Source: Vibrio tubiashii | GTDB lineage: Bacteria > Pseudomonadota > Gammaproteobacteria > Enterobacterales > Vibrionaceae | DNA: 64,000 bases | NCBI RefSeq assembly: GCF_028551255.1 | Contig: NZ_CP117029.1 | Span: forward strand, 1-64,000 | Direction: 5' to 3' | Shown here: positions 41,175 through 53,747 of the stretch, in pieces | How positions within the stretch are numbered: the stretch's first letter is position 1 | Layout: each line of letters starts with the position of its first letter | Made by a program: the position numbers and the translations under genes | The notes under the pieces: model-generated | Told to the model about the DNA's origin: nothing | Seen by the model: only the letters and a program-made list of their open reading frames with translations | Database searches by the model: none

Positions 41175-41759
41175 ATGAGCAATAAAATTGATCATCAGCT
41201 GTTTTCAGCCCATGAACATGCACTAGAGCACCAAGCTTGCCCTAAATGCCAAAGTGAACAGCGCGAAGGTGAACTTCACCTTCGCCATGGTAAGCATGGT
41301 CCTTTCTTGGGTTGCGATCAGTACCCTGTGTGTGACTTCATTAAACCTTTGCATCAGAACGACGGTCACATCGTTAAAGAGCTCGGTGTTGCTTGCCCTG
41401 AATGTGGCAACGAGCTGGTTCTTCGTCAGGGGCGCTATGGGATGTTTATTGGCTGTAGTCATTACCCGCAGTGCAATCACATCGAGTCTTTAGATCAACC
41501 TAAGCAAGAACAGCAGCAGCCGGAACACCATACTTGTCCAGAATGCAATAAAGGCCAGTTAGTGGAGCGTAAAACTCGTTTTGGTAAGGTTTTCTATGCT
41601 TGTGACAACTATCCGAAATGCAAGTTTGCTGTCAATCAGCCGCCGATTTCAGGTCAGTGTGAGAAATGTGGTTTTCCACTGTTAGTTGAGAAGAAACTCG
41701 CCAGTGGAGTCAAAAGGCAGTGCGCTGACCGAAAGTGTCACCACACACAGTCTGAATAA
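41175..41759 (+). CDS. Topoisomerase I-type zinc-finger protein (YrdD-like)
   Basis: 194 residues made of four C4 zinc ribbons of the topoisomerase I C-terminal type, without a catalytic domain. Finger cysteine pairs: CPKC ... GCDQYPVC (about 22-52), CPEC ... GCSHYPQC (about 75-101), CPEC ... ACDNYPKC (about 121-149) and a divergent CEKC ... CADRKC (about 160-188). It probably binds single-stranded DNA or RNA. E. coli YrdD has the same plan and neighbours smg and tsaC. Confidence 0.9.
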   Translation: MSNKIDHQLFSAHEHALEHQACPKCQSEQREGELHLRHGKHGPFLGCDQYPVCDFIKPLHQNDGHIVKELGVACPECGNELVLRQGRYGMFIGCSHYPQCNHIESLDQPKQEQQQPEHHTCPECNKGQLVERKTRFGKVFYACDNYPKCKFAVNQPPISGQCEKCGFPLLVEKKLASGVKRQCADRKCHHTQSE

Positions 41760-41761
41760 TA

Positions 41762-41789
41762 AAAAACGGCGCATCAAGCGCCGTTTTTG
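41762..41789. terminator. Bidirectional terminator between the zinc-finger gene and purK
   Basis: Perfect stem AAAACGGCGC / GCGCCGTTTT with loop ATCAA. Confidence 0.92.
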
Positions 41790-41805
41790 CTATCTATAAA
41801 CTGAG

Positions 41806-42939
41806 TTATTGGGCGAAGTTTGCTGAAAACTCATGAACAGCAGGAAATGCTTGCTCATCTAACAGATCGGCAAGTGCACACAGTTTACGCTGCAGTTCAC
41901 CGCTGTAATCACCACACACATTAATGTGACCCATCTTGCGGCCTGTACGTTTCTCTTTGCCATACCAATGAATGTGTACCCCATCCATAGCGAGTAATTC
42001 GCTCGGTAAGGTATCTTCACCCAAGATATTAATCATTGAAGTTTCACGAATCAGTTTAGTGCTGCCTAGTGGTAAGCCGCATACTGCTCTTAAGTGATTT
42101 TCAAACTGACAAGTTTCTGCGCCTTGTTGAGTCCAGTGTCCAGAGTTATGCACGCGTGGGGCAATCTCATTGACCAGCAAGGTGCCGTCGACATCGAAAA
42201 ACTCAAGGGCTAATACACCAACGTAATCGAGCTTATTTGCAACAGCGGTAAACATCTGTTTTGCTTGTTGTTGCAGTTCAGTATCTGCGATGGCAGTAGA
42301 CAGAGTCAGCACGCCGTTTGTGTGAACATTTTCAGCTAATGGATAAACGGCAACGCTACCATCTTCGCTGCGTGCACCAACTAGGGAAACTTCACGGTTA
42401 AATGGCACGAACTCTTCAGCTACGATCGCTTGAGTCTCAGATGCAGCAATGCACTCGGCCATTTCTGTCCAAATAGTCTCGATTTGAGCCGGATCTTTTA
42501 AACGCCACTGACCTTTACCATCGTATCCACCAAGCGCACTTTTTAGCACCATAGGGATGCCAACGTGTGCAATGGCTTGGTCAAAGTCTTCACGTGTATT
42601 GATGACAAAGTACTTTGCATTGCGTACATCTGCGTCATCAAGCAATTGCTTCTCGATACGGCGATCGCCGCCTGCTTTTATCGCCTCAGTCGAAGGTAAG
42701 AATTTTCCACTTTGCTCGCAGATTGCCAGAATATCGTGAGGGATATGCTCAAACTCAGCGGTGATAACATCAGCATGAGCGATGGCGTTTTCAAGTCCGT
42801 GACCAATCACAGTCTGCGTGAGTGGATGAACGATATTTTTACTGCCAACGTCATACGCTGAGATATCAATATTAAGCGGCGCGCCAGCCAGCGACATCAT
42901 GCGAGCTAATTGACCAGCACCTAGCACTAAAACATGCAT
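41806..42939 (-). CDS. purK: N5-carboxyaminoimidazole ribonucleotide synthase
   Basis: ATP-grasp enzyme that carboxylates AIR to N5-CAIR in purine synthesis. The 377 residues start [22 protein letters not shown]-grasp elements include [14 protein letters not shown] and the metal-binding [13 protein letters not shown]. It follows purE after three bases and is under the PurR operator upstream of purE. Length exceeds E. coli PurK (355) slightly. Confidence 0.96.
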   Translation of the reverse strand: MHVLVLGAGQLARMMSLAGAPLNIDISAYDVGSKNIVHPLTQTVIGHGLENAIAHADVITAEFEHIPHDILAICEQSGKFLPSTEAIKAGGDRRIEKQLLDDADVRNAKYFVINTREDFDQAIAHVGIPMVLKSALGGYDGKGQWRLKDPAQIETIWTEMAECIAASETQAIVAEEFVPFNREVSLVGARSEDGSVAVYPLAENVHTNGVLTLSTAIADTELQQQAKQMFTAVANKLDYVGVLALEFFDVDGTLLVNEIAPRVHNSGHWTQQGAETCQFENHLRAVCGLPLGSTKLIRETSMINILGEDTLPSELLAMDGVHIHWYGKEKRTGRKMGHINVCGDYSGELQRKLCALADLLDEQAFPAVHEFSANFAQ

Positions 42940-42942
42940 GAC

Positions 42943-43428
42943 TTAGTCCTCTGCAGGATTTGGGTTCGCTAAAACCGTTTCTGTCTGTTCAGCGCGGAAA
43001 GCTTCAACTTTCGCCATTACAGCTTCATCATGTGTACCAAGAATTTGCGCAGCGAGAATACCTGCATTTGCCGCACCCGCTTCGCCGATAGCCAAAGTAC
43101 CGACAGCAATACCTTTTGGCATTTGCACGATGGAGTATAGAGAGTCTAGACCACTAAGTGCGCGGGACTGAACTGGAACACCTAGAACTGGCAGTGAAGT
43201 GAAGGCTGCCGCCATGCCTGGTAAGTGCGCAGCACCGCCTGCACCAGCAATGATTACTTTCAGGCCACGCTCTTTAGCGCTGTTTGCATAGTCTGCAAGA
43301 AGTTGAGGGGTACGGTGCGCAGAAACTACTTTAGTTTCGTACTCAACCCCGAATCTGTCTAGCATTTCAGCTGCTAGTTTCATGGTTGGCCAATCTGATT
43401 TAGAACCCATGATGATACCGACTTTCAT
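42943..43428 (-). CDS. purE: N5-CAIR mutase (PurE)
   Basis: Converts N5-CAIR to CAIR, the next step after PurK. The 161 residues contain the class I PurE signature [22 protein letters not shown] and [17 protein letters not shown] 43428 has a strong AAGGAGTTTGAG site. First gene of purEK. Confidence 0.97.
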   Translation of the reverse strand: MKVGIIMGSKSDWPTMKLAAEMLDRFGVEYETKVVSAHRTPQLLADYANSAKERGLKVIIAGAGGAAHLPGMAAAFTSLPVLGVPVQSRALSGLDSLYSIVQMPKGIAVGTLAIGEAGAANAGILAAQILGTHDEAVMAKVEAFRAEQTETVLANPNPAED

Positions 43429-43501
43429 CTCAAACTCCTTCAAAGCTGCATAGAATTGGTGAGCAAACATTTTGAGCGCATTATACGGAGATTTTATACT
43501 T

Positions 43502-43517
43502 AAGCAAACGTTTGCGT
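43502..43517. promoter_or_regulatory. PurR operator of purEK
   Basis: AAGCAAACGTTTGCGT; read on the minus strand ACGCAAACGTTTGCTT, matching the PurR consensus ACGCAAACGTTTNCNT. The core GCAAACGTTTGC (43504-43515) is a perfect palindrome, 75 bases before purE. It also lies about 105 bases before the divergent tsaC. Confidence 0.88.
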
Positions 43518-43622
43518 CATAGTGAAATACTTAGCTTGGGAATTTATTAATAAATAGCTTTAGTCTCGGATTGAGATTGTTTGTAGACTTAAGCCTGTAG
43601 AGAATAACTAAGGTGTGACTAA

Positions 43623-44180
43623 GTGGAAAACTTTAATCAAGCACTCAAGGCTTTGATGGATGGTGAAGTGATCGCTTATCCAACCGAAGGAGTCTTTGGT
43701 GTGGGTTGTGATCCCGATAATAGTGAAGCGGTGCGTAAGCTATTGGATCTTAAGCAGCGCCCAGCCGATAAAGGGCTCATTCTTATCGCGGCGAGTTACC
43801 AGCAGTTAATTCCGTATATTGATGAATCTCAGCTGACTCAAGAGCAGCTAATCAGGGTCAAGCAGAGTTGGCCAGGACCGATCACTTGGATAATGCCATC
43901 GAGTGATCGCGTATCTCGGTGGGTATCCGGTCAACATCAATCGATTGCTGTGCGAGTGACGGATCATCCTTTGGTACAAAAGATGTGTAATGCATTCGGA
44001 AAGCCGTTAACCTCTACCAGCGCAAACTTGTCCGGTCAGCCACCATGTAAGACAAGTGAAGAAGTTTATTTGCAGTTTGGCTATGACCAGATTGCGGTAC
44101 TCGAAGGCCAAACAGGTGGTAGAGAAAAGCCCAGCGAAATTCGTGATGCTCAATCACTACAAGTATTAAGACAGGGATAA
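43623..44180 (+). CDS. tsaC: L-threonylcarbamoyladenylate synthase TsaC
   Basis: Makes threonylcarbamoyl-AMP for the t6A37 modification of ANN-decoding tRNAs. The 185 residues (E. coli 190) carry [40 protein letters not shown] and [13 protein letters not shown]. The start is GTG 43623. It opens the tsaC-hemF-aroE-DUF1488 run, as in related bacteria. Confidence 0.95.
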   Translation: MENFNQALKALMDGEVIAYPTEGVFGVGCDPDNSEAVRKLLDLKQRPADKGLILIAASYQQLIPYIDESQLTQEQLIRVKQSWPGPITWIMPSSDRVSRWVSGQHQSIAVRVTDHPLVQKMCNAFGKPLTSTSANLSGQPPCKTSEEVYLQFGYDQIAVLEGQTGGREKPSEIRDAQSLQVLRQG

Positions 44181-45119
<939 letters not shown>

Positions 45120-45195
45120 TACTTTCCTCCTTATATAGATAGTGATAGGGTCAATGTTCTGCATTGGCCCTTTTTGTTTTCTGATAGGTAAGGAT

Positions 45196-46029
45196 ATGAC
45201 TCAGCAAATAGACAACTACGTTGTTTTTGGTAACCCAATCGCCCAAAGTAAATCACCATTTATTCATACGTTATTTGCTCGTCAAACTAATCAGTCTTTG
45301 ACCTATACCACTAAGAGTCCGGCAACCGATGCTTTTGTCCAAGCTGCGAGTGAGTTTTTTGCTGAGGGTGGCAAAGGGTGCAATGTTACTGTGCCATTTA
45401 AAGAGGAGGCGTTCCGCTTTGCGAATCGTGTCACCGAGCGCGCGCAGTTAGCAGGTGCAGTTAATACTCTAAAAAAACTTGATGATGGTGAGATTCTAGG
45501 CGACAACACTGATGGCGAAGGGCTTGTCCAAGACTTGTTGCAATATCAGGTTATGCTAAAAGGGGCTCGTATTCTGCTGATTGGGGCTGGTGGTGCAGCG
45601 CGAGGTGTGATTAAACCATTACTCGATCAGCAACTGGCTGAAATTGTGGTCACCAATCGTACCTATGCTAAAGCGCAGCAGTTGGCAGAAATGTTTCAGC
45701 CTTATGGAAAGATTTCTGCCCAACCAATGGAGGCTGTGTCTGAGAGCTTTGATTTGATCATTAACTCAACATCGTCGAGCTTAAGTGGAGAGCTACCCGC
45801 TATCTCTAGCGCTATTTTCTCACCTCAAAGCACAGTCTACGACATGATGTATGGTGCAGGGAAAACGACCTTCAATCAGTGGGCAACAGATAATGGCGTC
45901 ATCAAGGTATATGATGGTTTAGGCATGCTGGTGGGGCAGGCCGCGGAAAGCTTTATGTTGTGGCGTGGACTAAGGCCTGGTACAAAGCAGATTTTGCGTG
46001 AACTGAGAAAAAACCTAGAGGGCCTGTAA
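45196..46029 (+). CDS. aroE: Shikimate dehydrogenase
   Basis: NADPH-dependent reduction of 3-dehydroshikimate to shikimate, fourth step toward chorismate. The 277 residues have the substrate site [12 protein letters not shown], the catalytic Lys in [11 protein letters not shown], the Rossmann loop [14 protein letters not shown] and [17 protein letters not shown] 45196 follows TAAGGATA. In-frame codons back to 45142 lie in the hemF-aroE gap and are rejected. The stop overlaps the next start by one base (TAATG). Confidence 0.96.
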   Translation: MTQQIDNYVVFGNPIAQSKSPFIHTLFARQTNQSLTYTTKSPATDAFVQAASEFFAEGGKGCNVTVPFKEEAFRFANRVTERAQLAGAVNTLKKLDDGEILGDNTDGEGLVQDLLQYQVMLKGARILLIGAGGAARGVIKPLLDQQLAEIVVTNRTYAKAQQLAEMFQPYGKISAQPMEAVSESFDLIINSTSSSLSGELPAISSAIFSPQSTVYDMMYGAGKTTFNQWATDNGVIKVYDGLGMLVGQAAESFMLWRGLRPGTKQILRELRKNLEGL

Positions 46030-46295
46030 TGAACCAATCTATTCTTTTTCCCGATATCCAATCATGGGATGAAGATAAGCAAGCGGTATTGTTTTCTGCG
46101 CAGCAAGCTGGGGCGCTGATTCAGTGCTTAGTCAGTAAAACGGAACTAGAGAAGTTGTCAGGTCAAACAGTTGAGAATGAGCAGCAAGCTCTCGAAGTAT
46201 TTTCTCAATACCGTTTTGACCTTGAAGAGCTTGCTGAAGAGTTAATAGAAGATGAAGAATTTAATTCACAAGGTTGGATAGAAGTTGTTAGTTAA
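46029..46295 (+). CDS. DUF1488 family protein
   Basis: 88-residue acidic protein of unknown function, translationally coupled to aroE through TAATG. Segments FPDIQSWDEDKQAVLFSAQQAG and the acidic end EELAEELIEDEEFN fit the DUF1488 family (given here as spans 8-29 and 71-84). In E. coli YrdB holds the same position after aroE. The last eight bases overlap the convergent yrdA end. Confidence 0.85.
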   Translation: MNQSILFPDIQSWDEDKQAVLFSAQQAGALIQCLVSKTELEKLSGQTVENEQQALEVFSQYRFDLEELAEELIEDEEFNSQGWIEVVS

Positions 46296-46836
46296 TATCT
46301 TCTACTTGGTGTAGGTAGTCTTCTTTATTCTGCACATAGTTATCTGCCGATTTTTGTAAGAACGCGCGTTCCTTTTCATTGAGTGGACGTGCTTGCTTAA
46401 CAGGGCTACCTACGTACAAATAACCGCTTTCCAGAATTTTACCTGGGGGAACTAAACTCCCAGCACCTATCATTACCTCTTCTTCTATTACCACACCATC
46501 TAAGACAATCGCCCCCATTCCAACTAGCACTCGATCTTTGATCGTGCAGCCGTGTAGCATCACTTTGTGACCAATAGTGACATCATTACCAATGAGCAGA
46601 GGGTAGCCGTCAGGGTTTTCTTTATTCTTGTGGGTGACATGCAACACACTGCCATCTTGGATATTGGTGCGATTGCCGATATGAATATGGTTTACATCAC
46701 CTCGCGCTGCAACGAGCGGCCAGACACTGGAGTCGTCTCCAATACGAATATCGCCAACTAATACTGAGCTGCTATCTATATAGACTCTTTCACCTAATTG
46801 CGGAGTAATACCTTTGTAACTGCGTAGAGAACTCAT
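46288..46836 (-). CDS. yrdA: Gamma-carbonic-anhydrase-like protein YrdA
   Basis: 182-residue left-handed beta-helix protein with hexapeptide repeats (VLVGDIRIGDDSSVWPLV, NRTNIQDGSVLHV, DVTIGHKVMLHGCTI). The metal-site histidines (H in VLHVTHK and IGHKVMLHGC) are present. It forms trimers. Whether it is an active carbonic anhydrase is unproven for this subfamily. It converges on the DUF1488 gene with an 8-base overlap and no visible terminator, and is divergent from the rRNA operon. Confidence 0.92.
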   Translation of the reverse strand: MSSLRSYKGITPQLGERVYIDSSSVLVGDIRIGDDSSVWPLVAARGDVNHIHIGNRTNIQDGSVLHVTHKNKENPDGYPLLIGNDVTIGHKVMLHGCTIKDRVLVGMGAIVLDGVVIEEEVMIGAGSLVPPGKILESGYLYVGSPVKQARPLNEKERAFLQKSADNYVQNKEDYLHQVEDIN

Positions 46837-46921
46837 TTTTTCTCCTTATATAGAGGGAATCTTGCCATGGTAGGGGTAGAAAAGTGGCAAAAACAGGTCG
46901 TTTTGAATAGAAAATACTCAA

Positions 46922-46984
46922 ACAATAAAAAAATCAAAAAAAACTGAAAAAAGGGCTTGCCAATGTGATGGCGATCTCTATAAT
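46922..46984 (+). promoter_or_regulatory. rrn promoter P1 with UP-like A tracts
   Basis: TTGCCA (46957-46962), 16 bases, TATAAT (46979-46984), preceded by A-tracts (46922-46953) like an UP element. A GC-rich discriminator follows (GCCCCCTCGC), typical of stringent control by ppGpp/DksA. Confidence 0.85.
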
Positions 46985-47085
46985 GCCCCCTCGCTGACAC
47001 GGGAACGCTTCGAAAGAAACGAGAGCCCAGTTAGCAAGGTCAATTAGCCAAGCGGAAACGCTTGAAAAAAGTTTGAAAAAAGTGG

Positions 47086-47113
47086 TTGACACTAAACTTT
47101 ATCTCGCTAAAAT
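47086..47113 (+). promoter_or_regulatory. rrn promoter P2
   Basis: TTGACA (47086-47091), 16 bases, TAAAAT (47108-47113), again followed by a GC-rich discriminator (GACCGCCTC). Confidence 0.85.
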
Positions 47114-47153
47114 GACCGCCTCTTCCGAAGTGATGTGAGTCACAAAGAAGAGA

Positions 47154-47162
47154 GCTCTTTAA
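47154..47162 (+). promoter_or_regulatory. rrn boxA antitermination site (leader)
   Basis: GCTCTTTAA followed by TAAT, the NusB/S10-binding boxA core; a second copy lies before 23S at 49383. Confidence 0.8.
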
Positions 47163-47335
47163 TAATATAAACCTATCAATCTGTGTGGGCACTCGTTGAT
47201 GATAATCCAAATAGATACTTCGGTATCGATTTAGGTTTCAATGAAACGAAGTGACCAACGAGTCGAAAGACTCAGCACAGTCAATTCAAGCATTACTTAT
47301 GTAATGTTCAGTATTCATTGAGCCGACAAAATCTT

Positions 47336-48888
<1,553 letters not shown>

Positions 48889-48976
48889 TACGATGATTAT
48901 TGCGATGAGTGTTCACACAGATTGATGGTTTATGTAGTTTAAGAGATAGAACATCCCCCAAGATGTTCAACTTAGT

Positions 48977-49052
48977 GTCCCGTTCGTCTAGAGGCCTAGG
49001 ACACCGCCCTTTCACGGCGGTAACAGGGGTTCGACTCCCCTACGGGATACCA
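48977..49052 (+). tRNA. tRNA-Glu (TTC)
   Basis: 76 nt cloverleaf with CCA encoded; anticodon loop CTTTCAC; in the 16S-23S spacer. Confidence 0.97.
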
Positions 49053-49054
49053 TT

Positions 49055-49130
49055 GGGTCGTTAGCTCAGTTGGTAGAGCAGTTGACTTTTAATCAATTGG
49101 TCGCAGGTTCGAATCCTGCACGACCCACCA
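49055..49130 (+). tRNA. tRNA-Lys (TTT)
   Basis: 76 nt, anticodon loop CTTTTAA, encoded CCA; two bases after tRNA-Glu. Confidence 0.97.
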
Positions 49131-49194
49131 TTCTTTCCACGAAGGATGGCTTTTGTTTTACTTTTCAAAAGTGAAAACAAGAGAAAACTTATGT

Positions 49195-49270
49195 GGGCGA
49201 TTAGCTCAGTTGGGAGAGCACCTGCCTTACAAGCAGGGGGTCACTGGTTCGAGCCCGGTATCGCCCACCA
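49195..49270 (+). tRNA. tRNA-Val (TAC)
   Basis: 76 nt, anticodon loop CTTACAA, encoded CCA; third spacer tRNA. Confidence 0.97.
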
Positions 49271-49381
49271 TTCTCTAAGTATTTTTGGATTAGGATTTCC
49301 AAACCACTTCAGTAACGAGTATGTGGTTGGTATTTTCGACGCCGAAAGTCTTTAGAAAATGTACTTCCTTGTGAAGAAACA

Positions 49382-49394
49382 TGCTCTTTAACAA
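49382..49394 (+). promoter_or_regulatory. boxA antitermination site before 23S
   Basis: TGCTCTTTAACAA matches the E. coli spacer boxA core. The rest of 49271-49602 is spacer with processing-stem sequences. Confidence 0.85.
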
Positions 49395-49602
49395 TTTGGA
49401 AAGCTGACGAATAACAACAATCCCCATCTCTTTGAGATGCGTTGTTATTCAATTAAAAGTTCTCAAATCCTAAAACTATGTTTTAGGTACCAACACACAT
49501 TCAAGTGTTCTTGGAAATTTGAGTCCGGCAAAATCGTGTCTGCACATGTATAAAAATGCAGACAACTTTGGTTGTTTAAACAGAGACCCTTTGGGGTTGT
49601 AT

Positions 49603-52492
<2,890 letters not shown>

Positions 52493-52581
52493 ACAACACC
52501 CAAAGGGTTTTGATGGACTCAAAGCAAGAACTTTGAATGTGTCACTACAGAACTTAAAACAGCTTTCCGAATTAAAGAATT

Positions 52582-52701
52582 TGCTTGGCGACCATAGCGA
52601 TTTGGACCCACCTGATTCCATGCCGAACTCAGAAGTGAAACGAATTAGCGCCGATGGTAGTGTGGGGCTTCCCCATGTGAGAGTAGGACATCGCCAGGCT
52701 T
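52582..52701 (+). rRNA. rrf: 5S ribosomal RNA
   Basis: About 120 nt from TGCTTGGCGACCATAGCG to ATCGCCAGGC; complementary ends form helix I. It follows 23S by 89 bases. Confidence 0.95.
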
Positions 52702-52709
52702 TAAATACT

Positions 52710-52761
52710 GTTACTCGTATATACGTGTAACCACATCATCAGTGTACTAATCTGACGATGA
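52710..52761 (+). repeat. Two spacer hairpins between 5S and tRNA-Ser
   Basis: GTTACTCGTA-TA-TACGTGTAAC (one T-T mismatch per arm) and CATCATCAG ... CTGACGATG (one mismatch). Probably RNA processing structures. Confidence 0.5.
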
Positions 52762-52769
52762 CAATTTGT

Positions 52770-52860
52770 GGAGAGATGGCTGAGTGGTTGAAAGCACCGG
52801 TCTTGAAAACCGGCATACGTTAATAGCGTATCTAGGGTTCAAATCCCTATCTCTCCGCCA
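52770..52860 (+). tRNA. tRNA-Ser (TGA)
   Basis: 91 nt class II tRNA with long variable arm, anticodon loop CTTGAAA, encoded CCA. It is 68 bases after 5S, with a strong terminator behind it, so it is probably the distal gene of the rrn operon. Confidence 0.96.
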
Positions 52861-52866
52861 CTATTT

Positions 52867-52896
52867 AAACCCCAGCAGAAATGCTGGGGTTTTTTC
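52867..52896 (+). terminator. rrn operon terminator
   Basis: AAACCCCAGCA-GAAA-TGCTGGGGTTT with a T run. Confidence 0.92.
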
Positions 52897-52919
52897 GTTC
52901 TTGTCTTATAAGTCTGATA

Positions 52920-53621
52920 CTACTGAGTTTCGCATGCAGAACTGCTTCTTAAAGCAGAATTGAAGTGAGAAATAATCGCTTCTGCTAATGGGTGCTCACG
53001 ACTTACAGCGATGTGTAGAGGAACTCTCTTTACCGCAAGATCTGATACGTAAAAGTCTTTTTGCTTGAGCCCCATCGTTTTTAGATTCCAAGAGAAGACA
53101 GCCTCATCCATCAAGATGGCATCCGCTCTTTGTTTAGTTAAATACAGAATGTTCTCTTTGACATCTTTCGCTGCAAGAATATTCAGCCCTGCCTTAGACT
53201 TTAATGCCTCCCCATAAGCGTACCCAGAGACTAAACCTAGCCTGATCTCGCTAAGGCTCTGAGCGTCTTGATACTTAATAGGTGCCGACTTCGGGCTTAT
53301 TAATTTAATTTGATTGATGTAATAGGGATGACTAAATAGAAAGTCTTGCTCTCTTTCCGGTGTTTTCCACACTCCAAGTAAGACGTCTGATTTTGCTTCT
53401 AGCGTTGACTTATAAGCTCTCTTCCAGGGTAGAAAATGTGTTTCTAGTTCATAACCTGCAAGGCATAGTGTGTCTTTGACTATCTGATGAGCATAGCCAA
53501 GAGGTTGAGACGGAGCATTAAAATACGGCGGCCACTCGTCTTGAACACCAGTCAGAGGTTTCAATGCATAGCTGTGACCCGAAAAGATGAAACACAGTAC
53601 TATTAAGGCATACTTTGCCAC
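52920..53621 (-). CDS. Periplasmic solute-binding protein (SBP_bac_3 type)
   Basis: 233 residues with a signal peptide (about 1-19, ending SYA). The fold is that of family 3 amino-acid-binding proteins (QDEWPPYFNAPSQPLGYAHQIVKDTL and VSREHPLAEAIISHFNSAL, quoted as spans 26-51 and 205-223). No ABC permease or ATPase lies nearby. It may be an orphan sensor for the neighbouring c-di-GMP enzyme rather than a transporter subunit (inference). Ligand unknown. Confidence 0.8.
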   Translation of the reverse strand: MAKYALIVLCFIFSGHSYALKPLTGVQDEWPPYFNAPSQPLGYAHQIVKDTLCLAGYELETHFLPWKRAYKSTLEAKSDVLLGVWKTPEREQDFLFSHPYYINQIKLISPKSAPIKYQDAQSLSEIRLGLVSGYAYGEALKSKAGLNILAAKDVKENILYLTKQRADAILMDEAVFSWNLKTMGLKQKDFYVSDLAVKRVPLHIAVSREHPLAEAIISHFNSALRSSSACETQ

Positions 53622-53747
53622 TTCAAGCTTCCTTGCTTACCATAAGTTGTTCTTTTCATCTTAGGAGGAAGGTAATCAAGAAACCGTGACTCGCTCAAAA
53701 GATATGATTATCAATACAACTTGGAGCGTTGCTTCTCAAGAAGGGCT

